DNA of 64,000 bases, from contig JANWKT010000008.1 in NCBI GenBank assembly GCA_025451235.1, forward strand, positions 1 to 64,000, in the 5' to 3' direction. Made by a program: the position numbers and the translations under genes. This stretch comes from Flavobacteriales bacterium. GTDB lineage: Bacteria; Bacteroidota; Bacteroidia; CAIKAF01. The notes below the pieces were generated by a model. It did not search any database, was not told the DNA's origin, and saw nothing but the letters and a program-made list of their open reading frames with translations. Shown piece by piece: positions 25,161 to 33,987 of this stretch (the first letter of the stretch is position 1; every line of letters starts with the position of its first letter).

Positions 25161-25227
25161 GTCTTGTTAATAACAACCTGTTAGCAACTAAATCGCCCAA
25201 AAATGCCCCAACATTCACCTGCCTGAT

Positions 25228-25235
25228 TATTTTTG
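25228..25235 (+). promoter_or_regulatory. Putative -7 box (TATTTTTG) upstream of parC
   Basis: TATTTTTG fits TAnnTTTG, 19 nt before the ATG at 25255. The same octamer occurs at nearly the same distance before the DUF481 gene (5128). No -33 TTG is evident. Confidence 0.45.
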
Positions 25236-25254
25236 CCTGATTTAGTTCGCAGCA

Positions 25255-27807
25255 ATGGCCGAAGAACACGATACTCTTTTTAGCGGGGATGGGGAGGCAA
25301 CTCTTCCCGGAATGTACCAGACCTATTTCCTGGATTATGCTTCTTATGTTATTTTGGAAAGGGCTGTACCGGCTATTGAAGATGGATTAAAGCCCGTCCA
25401 AAGACGCATCCTGCATTCGATGTATGAGCTGGAGGACGGAAGGTATAATAAGGTGGCCAATGTAATTGGTAATACAATGAAATACCATCCCCATGGCGAT
25501 GCTTCTATTAATGACGCCATGGTCCAAATGGGACAGAAAGACCTTTTGATCGATTGTCAGGGAAACTGGGGAAATATTCTTACCGGCGACAGTGCTGCTG
25601 CCAGCCGTTATATTGAAGCCCGCTTGACTAAATTTGGACTGGATGTGGTTTTTAATGACAAAACCACCGACTGGGCCATGAGTTATGATGGAAGGAACAA
25701 AGAGCCAGTTACATTACCGGTGAAATTCCCCTTGTTGCTTGCACAAGGAGTGGAAGGGATCGCTGTAGGGTTGGCTTGTAAGATCATGCCACATAATTTT
25801 ATCGAATTGATCGATGCTTCGGTAGACATTCTAAGGAATAGAAAAACCCATATCATGCCTGATTTCCCAACCGGAGGAATGGCTGATTTTACTAAATATA
25901 ATAGCGGAATCAGGGGTGGTAAGATCCGGGTAAGGGCCAAATTATCGATCGTGGATAACAAAACGATCATGATCACCGAAATTCCTTTTGGAACTACTAC
26001 GGGTCAACTGATCGATTCAATTGTGAGTGCAGGTGATAAAGGGAAAATAAAGATCAAGAAGGTAGAAGATAATACCGCCGAGCATGTTGAAATATTGATC
26101 CATCTAACACCAGGCATCAGTCCGGATGTAACTGTGGATGCCTTGTACGCATTTACGGATTGTGAAATGAGCATTTCTCCCAACTCATGTGTAATTGTGG
26201 AGAACAAGCCCATCTTCATGCCGGTGGATGAAATATTAAGAGTATCTACCCGAAACACCGTTGAATTATTAAAGCAAGAGCTGGAGATCAATTTATCCGA
26301 GCTTCAGGAAAAATGGCATTATACTTCGTTGGAAAAAATATTCTTCGAAGAAAAAATATATAAGGAGCTTGAAAAGAAGTATGGTACCTGGGAGAAAGTA
26401 CTGGAAGGAATTGCCAAAGCATTTGTTCCTTACCGTAAAAAACTGAAAAGGGATATTAGTCAAGAAGATATTATTAAGCTAACGGAGAAACCTGTTCGCA
26501 GGATCTATAAACTGGATATCGAAGATCTGAATGCACAGATCAAAGAACTGGAGAAAAAGATCAAAGACGTTAAAGACAAGCTTAAAAACCTCATTCCATA
26601 TGCAATAGAATATTTTAAAGAGCTCAAAAAGAAATATGGAAAAGGCAGGGAAAGAAAGACCGAGATCAGAAGTTTTGAAACCATTGAGGTAAAACAAATT
26701 GTTATCCGCAGTGCAAAATTATATGTGGATTATGAAAATGGTTTTGCCGGAACAGGTTTAAAAGGAGCTACCTTTATTGATGATTGCGCTGACGTGGATG
26801 ATATCATCGTGTTCAGAGATGATGGTACCATGGTAGTATCTAAGGTGAGTGATAAAGCCTATATAGGTAAGGGTATTTTACATGTAGCCATCTGGCATAA
26901 GGATGATGAAAGGACCATTTATCATATGGTGTACAGGGATGGTGTGAATGGACCTATTATGATGAAAAGGTTCAATGTAACCGGTATCATAAGAGACAAG
27001 GATTATGATCTTACCAAGGGTGGAAAAGGAAGCAAGGTTTTATATTTCAGTGTAAATCCAAATGGGGAGTCGGAAATTCTTACCATATTCTTAAAGCCCC
27101 GACCTAAGTTGAAAAAGCAGGTGTTTGATGTTGATCTAACGGAATTAGGTGTTAAAGGAAGGAATTCTCAGGGAAATGTGTTGAGCAAATTTCCGATACG
27201 TAAAATTGTTAGCAAATCGAAAGGCGAATCGACATTGGAATTACAAAAATACTGGTACGATCCGGCTGTGAAGCGAATTAATACTGAGCAGAGAGGAATT
27301 TCTTTAGGAGGATTTAAAGAAGAAGAGAAGATCATTAACATAAGTGCCAACGGAATTTACAGGGTGATTAAACCGGGTACTATTTTACAGTTCGATGATG
27401 ATCCGATGGTGATCATGAAACATAGTCAGCAGAAGATCATTACCGCAGTTTATTACGATGGATCGAAAAAAGAATATTGGGTAAAAAGATTTCAACCCGA
27501 AGTACATGATAAAAACGTGAATTTTATTACGGAACATGATAAAAGCAAAGTATTGTTACTAAGCTTTGATACTTTCCCGATGTTGAGGGTGACCTATGGA
27601 ATTTTTAAGGGTAAGATGACCCAGGATATCAATATCAACGATTTTTGCCCTTCAAAAACTGAAAAAGCCAAAGGCACAAAATTGAACTTTAAAGACATTA
27701 AGCAGCTGGATTGGCTGCCTCCGAAGCCCGAACCGAAGGAAAAAAAAACGGGAACCGGTAAAGTAGTGGATTTAGAGAAGGATGATGACCAAAAAAAGCT
27801 ATTTTAG
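25255..27807 (+). CDS. parC: DNA topoisomerase IV subunit A (type IIA, ParC/GyrA family, 850 aa)
   Basis: Cuts and rejoins both DNA strands as part of a ParC2ParE2 tetramer to decatenate chromosomes. The catalytic tyrosine is Tyr119 in AAASRYIEARLT, preceded by the helix-turn-helix segment GLKPVQRRILHSM (44-56) and KYHPHGDASI (76-85), and by GNWGNI. A long coiled-coil (about 340-480, rich in K and E: LEKKIKDVKDKLKNL) forms the gate, and the C-terminal domain has degenerate beta-pinwheel blades. The C-terminal tail is strongly acidic/basic. Bacteroidota ParC proteins are often annotated gyrA; this sequence starts at MAEEHDTLFS and lacks an obvious GyrA box, so ParC is preferred. parE is not next door. 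Confidence 0.9.
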   Translation: MAEEHDTLFSGDGEATLPGMYQTYFLDYASYVILERAVPAIEDGLKPVQRRILHSMYELEDGRYNKVANVIGNTMKYHPHGDASINDAMVQMGQKDLLIDCQGNWGNILTGDSAAASRYIEARLTKFGLDVVFNDKTTDWAMSYDGRNKEPVTLPVKFPLLLAQGVEGIAVGLACKIMPHNFIELIDASVDILRNRKTHIMPDFPTGGMADFTKYNSGIRGGKIRVRAKLSIVDNKTIMITEIPFGTTTGQLIDSIVSAGDKGKIKIKKVEDNTAEHVEILIHLTPGISPDVTVDALYAFTDCEMSISPNSCVIVENKPIFMPVDEILRVSTRNTVELLKQELEINLSELQEKWHYTSLEKIFFEEKIYKELEKKYGTWEKVLEGIAKAFVPYRKKLKRDISQEDIIKLTEKPVRRIYKLDIEDLNAQIKELEKKIKDVKDKLKNLIPYAIEYFKELKKKYGKGRERKTEIRSFETIEVKQIVIRSAKLYVDYENGFAGTGLKGATFIDDCADVDDIIVFRDDGTMVVSKVSDKAYIGKGILHVAIWHKDDERTIYHMVYRDGVNGPIMMKRFNVTGIIRDKDYDLTKGGKGSKVLYFSVNPNGESEILTIFLKPRPKLKKQVFDVDLTELGVKGRNSQGNVLSKFPIRKIVSKSKGESTLELQKYWYDPAVKRINTEQRGISLGGFKEEEKIINISANGIYRVIKPGTILQFDDDPMVIMKHSQQKIITAVYYDGSKKEYWVKRFQPEVHDKNVNFITEHDKSKVLLLSFDTFPMLRVTYGIFKGKMTQDININDFCPSKTEKAKGTKLNFKDIKQLDWLPPKPEPKEKKTGTGKVVDLEKDDDQKKLF

Positions 27808-27825
27808 TATTGGAATTTCAGGACC

Positions 27826-29571
27826 ATGAAAAAACAGTCTAAACAAAATCCAAAACCTAAGGCGAAGCCGGTAGCAAAACCATTGGCCAAGCAAAAGGAA
27901 ATAAAAGTTTTAGGCCCGACCCTTTTCGAAAAATTTGAAATTTTTGTCAGCAAACACGAAAAGCGCTTCATGTGGGGCATGTTGGGGTTCTCGATTATTT
28001 GCAGCATCTTACTTTTCGACATGAAGGTTTCCATTGGTGGAGATGACAGTGCTTATATTGAACGAGCCTATAATTTTCTTCACGATGGTATTTACCCTTA
28101 TTATCAGGGACCGGGTTATCCTCTGGTTTTGGCCTCTCTTATGAAAATTTTTGGGTTTAAGATCGGGGTTTTCAAACTCTTTTCATTGTTATTCTACACA
28201 GCGCATATTCTTCTTACCTGGGTTACATTTAGAAAAAAACTCCCCTATTTTATTTTGGTATTTATGGTCGGCTTTGCCGTGGTAAGCGATTATATGCAAT
28301 ACTATGCAAGCCAAACCTGGAGTGAAGCATTTTATATGTTCATACAAGCCGTTGTACTTTGGTTGATCATGAAAGTAGTATCCATTGAAAAATATGAATC
28401 TTCCGTTTGGGGGGATTTGAAAAAAAGATGGTATATATGGTTGGGAATAGGGCTTGCATTTACCTTTCTTACGATGACAAAGACCGTGGCGATCTTCGGG
28501 ATCGTTGCCCCGTTGTTATATTTTATTATTCAAAAAAAATACCGGTTTACACTCTATATCCTGATAAGTTTTGTATTGATAAAAGTGGGAGTAGGGCAAC
28601 TTGAAAAATCTCTCTACGGACCCAACTCTTCCAATCAATGGGAGCAAATGATGCTGAAGGATGCTTATAAGCCCGATCAAGGAACCCTGGATGCTGCAGG
28701 GTTTATTGGAAGGTTTGGAGAAAATCTGAAGACCTATTCCAGCATGCATTTCTTCAGGTTCCTTCATATTATACCTCAGGACCGATATAAATTGAGTGAG
28801 GATGGAGCTACCATTAATGATGAAAAACAGCTGGCCTGGGTGGTTACCATTTTTATCACTGCATTGATCTTATACAGCAGTTTCCGGATCTATAAGGAGA
28901 ATAAACAGGTATTTTTCCTGGTATTATACACGCTGGTGATGTGTGGAGGAATATTTTTTGGCATCCATGCAAATAACAGGCAGGATCGGCTGATCATTAT
29001 TCTCTTCCCGTTTTTGTTGATGATCATAGGATATGGAGGATACCTGATCGTGAAAAAAATTGGCATGCTGCAAGGATTGGTGGGTGCCGTTTTGGGTGTT
29101 ATACTCTTGGCGAGTTTTTATCATACATTGGCCAAAGCACCTGAGAGTTTAACGGTTTTGCAAAAGAATCTTGGAAGCGAACCTTATTATGGGTATACGC
29201 AAGATTGGGTAAATTATGTGGAAATGGGGGAGTGGTGTGCCGAAAATTTACCGGCAGGAAGCGTGGTAGCATGCAGGAAACCTACCATTTCATTTGTAAC
29301 CACACATAAAAAAATGTGGTATGGAGTGTATGTGATAGATTCACAAGACGGTGATGTTTGGAGAAAAAAATTCAAAGAAGCAGGGGTGACCCATTTACTG
29401 GAAGCCGATATAAGAGCTATTCCTACCAAAAAAACGAATCGATTGATCTCTACCATGCATAAGATCCACGCTTTTATTGAATATAAAATACGCAGGTATC
29501 TAAAACTGGTAAAAGTAATAGGTACCGATGAATCAGCCCGCCTTTACGAAATGGACTATGGAGGTCTTTGA
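27826..29571 (+). CDS. Multi-pass membrane glycosyltransferase-like protein (GT39/ArnT-like, 581 aa)
   Basis: A basic cytoplasmic tail (first 35 residues, many K and P) precedes about ten transmembrane helices. The first outer loop holds GGDDSAYIERAYNFLHDGIY followed by GPGYPLVL, where the acidic pair (DD) and GYPL are typical of GT-C fold enzymes that use polyprenyl-phosphate sugars. The C-terminal soluble part contains WCAENLPAGSVVACRKP, a motif common in the same Bacteroidota group. It probably transfers a sugar to a lipid or protein on the periplasmic side, with unknown acceptor. It follows parC by 18 nt and may be read from the same transcript. Confidence 0.8.
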   Translation: MKKQSKQNPKPKAKPVAKPLAKQKEIKVLGPTLFEKFEIFVSKHEKRFMWGMLGFSIICSILLFDMKVSIGGDDSAYIERAYNFLHDGIYPYYQGPGYPLVLASLMKIFGFKIGVFKLFSLLFYTAHILLTWVTFRKKLPYFILVFMVGFAVVSDYMQYYASQTWSEAFYMFIQAVVLWLIMKVVSIEKYESSVWGDLKKRWYIWLGIGLAFTFLTMTKTVAIFGIVAPLLYFIIQKKYRFTLYILISFVLIKVGVGQLEKSLYGPNSSNQWEQMMLKDAYKPDQGTLDAAGFIGRFGENLKTYSSMHFFRFLHIIPQDRYKLSEDGATINDEKQLAWVVTIFITALILYSSFRIYKENKQVFFLVLYTLVMCGGIFFGIHANNRQDRLIIILFPFLLMIIGYGGYLIVKKIGMLQGLVGAVLGVILLASFYHTLAKAPESLTVLQKNLGSEPYYGYTQDWVNYVEMGEWCAENLPAGSVVACRKPTISFVTTHKKMWYGVYVIDSQDGDVWRKKFKEAGVTHLLEADIRAIPTKKTNRLISTMHKIHAFIEYKIRRYLKLVKVIGTDESARLYEMDYGGL

Positions 29572-29773
29572 TTTTAAGTATTTGATTTACAGAATTTTGT
29601 TATCAACAGTCATAACCTCGGAAATCATGCCCACTTAATAAATTCTATGATAAGTTTATCCATTTTGAGGCTTGCTATTTCAATAATTTATATAAATTAG
29701 TCGCAAAATATTGACCAACTGGGCATGCCGAAAACCAATAAAAGAGTAGGCAACAACTATTAATCTATTTACT

Positions 29774-30022
29774 ATGGCAGACGAAACAACAAACACAACA
29801 AGTGGCGAGCAAAAACCACCACAGAAAAAAATGATGATGGCAATCCTTGCTTTTATCATTCCATGGGGAATTCACCGTTACTTGATGGGCTATAAAAACT
29901 GGTGGCTTCAATTAGTGTTAGCGATATTCTGTGTAGTTGGAATTTTCTGGTCTTATTATGATGCAATCATGATCCTTACCGGAAAAATGAAAATGGCAGA
30001 TGGTCGCGACTTAGAGGCCTAA
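29774..30022 (+). CDS. TM2 domain-containing protein (82 aa)
   Basis: After a polar N-terminus (about 1-22) the TM2 domain follows: KMMMAILAFIIPWGIHRYLM, then GYKNWWLQLVLAIFCVVGIF, i.e. two helices joined by the HRYLMGY turn that defines the family (pfam TM2). Function is not established in bacteria. It is the first of seven small membrane-protein genes in the same direction. A strong terminator lies just after it, so its level may differ from that of the downstream genes. Confidence 0.9.
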   Translation: MADETTNTTSGEQKPPQKKMMMAILAFIIPWGIHRYLMGYKNWWLQLVLAIFCVVGIFWSYYDAIMILTGKMKMADGRDLEA

Positions 30023-30043
30023 AAGTCCAATGAATCATATACA

Positions 30044-30077
30044 AGAGAAAGGGCTGAAAAGCCCTTTCTCTATTTTT
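30044..30077 (+). terminator. Intrinsic terminator with GAAA loop after the first TM2 gene
   Basis: A 12-bp perfect stem (30044-30055 with 30060-30071) closes on a GAAA tetraloop and is followed by TATTTTT. It ends directly at the ATG of the DUF2752 gene (30078), which is why I reject the longer in-frame start at 30030. Partial read-through would be needed to express that gene from the TM2 promoter. Confidence 0.85.
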
Positions 30078-30389
30078 ATGAAAACCGTATCCGGATATTT
30101 AAAGAAAAGATGGTTGCCTGCTGCTGTGATAGGCTATATGATCTTTGCTTGCATTCTTAAATTAACCACCGGATTCAATATTACTGTACCATGTCTGTAT
30201 AATAAAATATTCAATATTCATTGTCCGGGCTGTGGTTTAACCACCGCTTTTATCAATCTATTGAAGCTTGATTTTAGAGCAGCCTGGAACTTAAATCCCC
30301 TCATATATATAGTTATTCCCTTCGGTAGTTACTTGATTATAAGGGATTACCTTAAATTTAAAAAAGTAACCTCCACCGTTGTTTCGTAA
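30078..30389 (+). CDS. DUF2752 family membrane protein (103 aa)
   Basis: Small membrane protein of DUF2752, whose hallmark is a CPxCG motif: here HCPGCGLTTAF (about 52-62) between two hydrophobic helices (20-36 and 72-95). Start ATG 30078 was chosen since the upstream in-frame ATG at 30030 would put the terminator hairpin inside the gene. The CPGCG motif could bind metal or take part in thiol chemistry; function unknown. A second DUF2752 protein (CPGCGVQRSF) closes the same cluster at 32137. Confidence 0.85.
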   Translation: MKTVSGYLKKRWLPAAVIGYMIFACILKLTTGFNITVPCLYNKIFNIHCPGCGLTTAFINLLKLDFRAAWNLNPLIYIVIPFGSYLIIRDYLKFKKVTSTVVS

Positions 30390-30432
30390 TTATTTTTATT
30401 ACATTTACTTCATCAACTAAACAACTATTATT

Positions 30433-30762
30433 ATGGAAACTAATGATCCAAATCAATTACCTCCAAACCAATTTACCGGCCTTCCGGAAAAACCAGCAGA
30501 AAATAAAAAAATGGCAGCCGGTTTATGCGCCATATTATTAGGTTCTTTAGGCGTTCATAAATTTGTGTTGGGGTATAATGTAGAAGGTGCCATCATGCTC
30601 GCAGTTACACTCATTGGATATGCCACCATGTGTTTCTTTATTGGTTTTCTCTTCTTTTGGATCCCAGGCGTGATCGCCTTGATTGAAGGAATTATTTATC
30701 TTACTAAAACCGATGAGGAGTTTTATGAAACTTATCAGAAAAACAAAAGAGCCTGGTTTTAA
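30433..30762 (+). CDS. TM2 domain-containing protein (109 aa)
   Basis: Proline/asparagine-rich cytosolic N-terminus (about 1-26), then a TM2 domain: KMAAGLCAILLGSLGVHKFV followed by LGYNVEGAIML. A third hydrophobic stretch (FFIGFLFFWIPGVIALIEGI) follows, longer than in the 82-aa paralogue, ending in a charged tail (EEFYETYQKNKRAWF). Function unknown; a member of the small membrane-protein cluster. Confidence 0.9.
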   Translation: METNDPNQLPPNQFTGLPEKPAENKKMAAGLCAILLGSLGVHKFVLGYNVEGAIMLAVTLIGYATMCFFIGFLFFWIPGVIALIEGIIYLTKTDEEFYETYQKNKRAWF

Positions 30763-30795
30763 AATATATAAATTAATATAACTAACATAAACATT

Positions 30796-31188
30796 ATGGA
30801 AAACAACACAGAGAACACAAATTGGACACCGCCACCTGCGGATATGGGCACCGGTGGTTTGAAGGAACTTCCAGGCGGGAAGAGCAGTTATACCCTCGGA
30901 TTAGTGGGAATGATCTTATCCTTTATTTGCTGCTGCTTTATTCACGTAGTTGGTTTAATATTGGGAATTGTAGCTTTGATGAAAAGCAAAGAAGCAATGG
31001 CCTTATATGAATCTGATCCAAGTTCTTATGACGAAACCATGTACAAAAAAGCTAAAACAGCCAAAACTTTTGCGATGATCGCCATCATTGTTGGAGCTTT
31101 ATGGACTGTATGGGCCATAGTGAATCTGATCTTCCACCCATTCGGTAATTCTTACGATTACCAGGAAATGATGAGAAGATATAAATAA
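30796..31188 (+). CDS. CCC-motif membrane protein with NWTPPP N-terminus (130 aa)
   Basis: The N-terminal 30 residues are polar and contain NTNWTPPPADMG. The first helix holds three adjacent cysteines (SFICCCFIHVVGLILGIVAL), which define the Bacteroidota CCC-motif membrane-protein family. A charged loop with YESDPSSYDETMYKKAKTAK precedes the second helix (FAMIAIIVGALWTVWAIVNL). Two helices with a helical cytosolic loop suggest a scaffold, not a transporter, but the function is unknown. It resembles the genes at 31280 and 31699. Confidence 0.85.
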   Translation: MENNTENTNWTPPPADMGTGGLKELPGGKSSYTLGLVGMILSFICCCFIHVVGLILGIVALMKSKEAMALYESDPSSYDETMYKKAKTAKTFAMIAIIVGALWTVWAIVNLIFHPFGNSYDYQEMMRRYK

Positions 31189-31213
31189 GCTTCATGATTA
31201 AAACTCATTCAAT

Positions 31214-31250
31214 AAAATCCTCCGTTAGCAATAATGGAGGATTTTTATTT
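31214..31250 (+). terminator. Intrinsic terminator inside the small membrane-protein cluster
   Basis: AAAATCCTCC (31214-31223) pairs with GGAGGATTTT (31236-31245) around a 12-nt loop and is followed by a T-rich tract. It splits the cluster into two transcription units or tunes the level of the second half. Confidence 0.75.
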
Positions 31251-31279
31251 GTATTACTTATCAATTAATCTTTCGCTTC

Positions 31280-31642
31280 ATGGACAACGAAAATGAGCAT
31301 ATAGGGAATTCCAATTGGACCCCTCCCGTACCCCCCCAAATGGGCAATCAAGACCTGCCAGATGCAACACTCAGTTTGACTTTGGGAATTATTGGATTGG
31401 TCCTCTCCATTTTTGTTGGATGTGGGATCGTAGGTTTTTTCTTCAGCATATTCGCATTTACAAAAGGCAGGGCGGCTGAAAGGGAATTCCAGGCCAGCCC
31501 TGGAATGTATACCGACAGTTCGCATACCCTGGCAAAAATTGGAAAGATCCTGGGACTTATAGGTATTATATTTGGGGGCCTGGGGATTTTATTGATACTA
31601 GTTATTATAGTAATGGTGATCGTTGGAGCAGCTGCTGGATAG
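31280..31642 (+). CDS. Small membrane protein of the CCC/DUF4190-like type, NWTPP N-terminus (120 aa)
   Basis: N-terminus with NSNWTPPVPPQMG, as in its two neighbours. The first helix (LTLGIIGLVLSIFVGCGIVG) has one Cys where the relatives have CCC or CC; the loop RAAEREFQASPGMYTDSSHT resembles their DP...Y loop, and a second helix (ILGLIGIIFGGLGILLILVI) ends the protein. It is probably a diverged member of the CCC-motif group. Function unknown. Confidence 0.8.
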   Translation: MDNENEHIGNSNWTPPVPPQMGNQDLPDATLSLTLGIIGLVLSIFVGCGIVGFFFSIFAFTKGRAAEREFQASPGMYTDSSHTLAKIGKILGLIGIIFGGLGILLILVIIVMVIVGAAAG

Positions 31643-31698
31643 GACCATTATGAATATCCAAGAAAATATATAATTTTAACCCATCAAACCTATTAACC

Positions 31699-32124
31699 AT
31701 GAATAACGAAAATTATAACAGCGGGAATACCAACTGGACACCACCACCACCTATGACCGACCCCAACGCTGGTCCGAATGTTCCTAATTCAGGCGGAGCT
31801 TTTATATTAGGAATCATTTCCGTATGTGTAAGCACGGTCTGTTGTATTTGCTATGGATCTTTTGCCGGGGTGATCACCAGTATCATTGGTTTGGTGCTTG
31901 GGAACAAAGCGATACGGGCATACGAAGAAAATCCTTCAGCATACAACGAGAAATCATATAAGAAGGCGAAAACCGGAAGGATACTCAATATGATTGGCTT
32001 AATTGTTTCCATTATCGTCTGCTTGATCATTATTACTTACTTCTATTTGGGCTTTACAGGTCAACTTCCGCATGAACTTCAGAGGGACTTTAGAAGGACC
32101 ATGCGACGATACGATCTGGATTAA
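31699..32124 (+). CDS. CCC-type membrane protein with NWTPPPP N-terminus (141 aa)
   Basis: The opening NSGNTNWTPPPPMTDPNAG repeats the NWTPP motif, then a helix with TVCCICYGSFAGVITSIIGL (Cys-rich as in the family), the loop AYEENPSAYNEKSYKKAKTG, and a second helix (IGLIVSIIVCLIIITYFYLG). The basic tail FRRTMRRYDLD resembles the MMRRYK end of the 130-aa paralogue, so the two are likely duplicates. Function unknown. Confidence 0.85.
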   Translation: MNNENYNSGNTNWTPPPPMTDPNAGPNVPNSGGAFILGIISVCVSTVCCICYGSFAGVITSIIGLVLGNKAIRAYEENPSAYNEKSYKKAKTGRILNMIGLIVSIIVCLIIITYFYLGFTGQLPHELQRDFRRTMRRYDLD

Positions 32125-32136
32125 GCTGAACCACAT

Positions 32137-32442
32137 ATGCTCACCTGCTTCTCAAAATATTATTTTGGTATTGAGTGCCCAGGTTGTGGAGTGCAAAGAT
32201 CTTTTATTTGCCTGATCAGGGGGGATTTCATGGATTCTCTGGCGTTATATCCAGCCCTGTTACCCTTTATCCTGTTTTCTGTAGTTGGTACCTTGTCCTT
32301 ATTTAAAAATATTCATATCAACTCAAAATGGATCGTAGGTCTGGCTCTTGGAACCACGATTATTATGTTGGGTCATTATGTTTTAAAGGTGACTGGAAAT
32401 GCTCCCTGGTATGACCATGCGGCGGCCTGTTTTCATTTATAG
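32137..32442 (+). CDS. DUF2752 family membrane protein (101 aa)
   Basis: Starts 12 nt after the previous gene. It carries the DUF2752 motif ECPGCGVQRSFICLI (residues 12-26, CPGCG at 13-17) followed by two hydrophobic helices (about 38-57 and 66-85). It is shorter at the N-terminus than the paralogue at 30078 because it lacks the first transmembrane helix. The last 10 nt overlap the convergent deiodinase-like gene. Function unknown. Confidence 0.85.
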   Translation: MLTCFSKYYFGIECPGCGVQRSFICLIRGDFMDSLALYPALLPFILFSVVGTLSLFKNIHINSKWIVGLALGTTIIMLGHYVLKVTGNAPWYDHAAACFHL

Positions 32443-33113
32443 ACCACCATCATTTCATCCAACATTTTTCTTTCCAGTTTGGGCACATAAGTTTCTACTG
32501 GTTTTCCTACCGGTACCAGCAGAAATGCCCTTTCGTTTTCAGGACGGTTTAGGATCTTGGCTAAAAAATTCATAGGACTGGGTGTATGGGTCAATGCAAC
32601 CAGTCCGGCTTCATGAATGGCGGCCAACAAAAATCCACAAGCAATTCCAACAGATTCCGGAACATAATAATTCTGATGTTTATGTCCTCCTGCTTCTATT
32701 TCGTAAATACGTTTAAAGACAACGATGAGATAAGGAGCCGTTTCTAAAAAAGGTTTTTGCCAATTTGTTCCTAAGGGAGCAAGATCCTTCAGCCATTCTT
32801 CACTCATCCTTTTGTTATAACTTTCATATTCTTCTTTTTCCGCAGCTTCCCTGATCTTTTTTTTGATCGCCGGATGTTTTACCACGCAAAATGTCCAGGG
32901 TTGTTTATTCGCTCCGGAAGGGGCTGTTGAAGCGGCTTTAATGATGTTCTCTATAATGCTGATATCAAAATCTTCAGAGGAAAATTCACGTACCGTTCTT
33001 CTTTTGTTCATCCATTCATAAAATTCTTCGGAGCGTTCTTTCATTTCTTTTGCAGAAAACTGAAAATGATGGTAGGAAGTATAAGGATGCCCTTCAATGA
33101 TCTTGTCTTTCAT
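32433..33113 (-). CDS. Nitroreductase-fold flavoprotein, iodotyrosine deiodinase-like (226 aa)
   Basis: FMN enzyme of the nitroreductase fold. RRTVREFSS (38-46) gives the FMN-phosphate arginines, and ASTAPSGANKQPWTFCVV (61-78) the flavin loop. The substrate lid matches vertebrate iodotyrosine deiodinase (IYD): Glu95-x3-Tyr99, then Lys120 exactly 21 residues after the Tyr, as in human Glu157/Tyr161/Lys182, with TNWxK conserved. IYD homologues reductively remove halogens from halotyrosines, and bacterial examples are known. Later blocks ACGFLLAAIHEAGLVALTHTPSP and FLLVPVGKPVE also fit. It overlaps the DUF2752 gene tail by 10 nt, an odd convergent arrangement. A general nitroreductase is the alternative. 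Confidence 0.85.
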   Translation of the reverse strand: MKDKIIEGHPYTSYHHFQFSAKEMKERSEEFYEWMNKRRTVREFSSEDFDISIIENIIKAASTAPSGANKQPWTFCVVKHPAIKKKIREAAEKEEYESYNKRMSEEWLKDLAPLGTNWQKPFLETAPYLIVVFKRIYEIEAGGHKHQNYYVPESVGIACGFLLAAIHEAGLVALTHTPSPMNFLAKILNRPENERAFLLVPVGKPVETYVPKLERKMLDEMMVVYK

Positions 33114-33203
33114 ATTGCTTTCATTTAACCGGAGCGAAATATAGGAAAACTTTTCCCCAATGGAGATTTGAATCCGTAAGTAATCAGGAATAATAATACT
33201 TTA

Positions 33204-33893
33204 TTAAAATTTCTGTTTGAGCACCTGGTTTAGAGCCAGCGGTTTATTTTTGGCGGCCAATTTAGAAGCTTTGCCCCCCAGAAACAATGCAAAGGTTTCC
33301 AGGCTGGTCGGATTGGAGTGATCCCGCCCTCCGCAGCTATTCAATTTTTCATTTCTGCCAATATCAGCTGTTACAATGATCTTATATGGGTCTTTGTAAA
33401 AATATTTTGAAAGTTCACTAAAGAATAGTTCAAGGCTTTCTTTGTAAAGCTTATTGCTTGAATGGCCGATTTCGGAATGATGGAGATAAAAAACATGTGA
33501 AGAAGCTACATTGGAAGAATTCCATACTGGACTATCTATACTCGAGAAAACATCTTCCAGTAAATGTGGTATGGTATGCCTGTCCTGCAATTGCGTTTCA
33601 ACGATCCCCAACATTTTTTCACCCATTAAACCTTTGAGCCCTTCGAGGTGGGTATATGAATGGTTTGTACACGATACTTTTTGAAGATGAAAATTGAGAT
33701 CGGGCTGAATATCAAATTTTTTGAAGGCATGAAAGGCATCCGCATAAGCCACCCCACGGAAAATAAAAACAAACTTTTTGATGAGCATCACCGGATCGGT
33801 GGAGGAGCCGGCGGCCAATGACTGGAGACCCGGACCAAGTCCCACAAAGGCAGCCCCGAGGGCAGAGTTTTTGATGAATTTCCGTCTATCCAT
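33204..33893 (-). CDS. Secreted protein with twin-arginine-like signal (229 aa)
   Basis: The N-terminus MDRRKFIKNSALGAAFVGLG reads as a Tat signal (RRKFIK) with a hydrophobic core ending near SLAAGS. The mature part has HSYTHLEG, HHSEIGHSSNKLYKESLELF, and DIGRNEKLNSCGGRDHSNP, of which the last block (acidic and His residues) resembles the metal-site end of alkaline-phosphatase-superfamily proteins such as sulfatases or DUF1501 members. At 229 aa it is much shorter than these, so it may be a truncated or minimal relative. Export with a folded cofactor is implied by the Tat motif. Function uncertain. Confidence 0.65.
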   Translation of the reverse strand: MDRRKFIKNSALGAAFVGLGPGLQSLAAGSSTDPVMLIKKFVFIFRGVAYADAFHAFKKFDIQPDLNFHLQKVSCTNHSYTHLEGLKGLMGEKMLGIVETQLQDRHTIPHLLEDVFSSIDSPVWNSSNVASSHVFYLHHSEIGHSSNKLYKESLELFFSELSKYFYKDPYKIIVTADIGRNEKLNSCGGRDHSNPTSLETFALFLGGKASKLAAKNKPLALNQVLKQKF

Positions 33894-33960
33894 GTGAATA
33901 GTTCATAAATACAACCGACAAGATATAAAATATGTTCATGTATTTATTCGTTGAATACGT

Positions 33961-33968
33961 TAAATTTG
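33961..33968 (+). promoter_or_regulatory. Putative -7 box (TAAATTTG) upstream of the PorT-like gene
   Basis: TAAATTTG matches TAnnTTTG and ends 19 nt before the GTG start at 33988. The -33 half is not convincing. Confidence 0.45.
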
Positions 33969-33987
33969 TAGAATAAACAACATAGTT

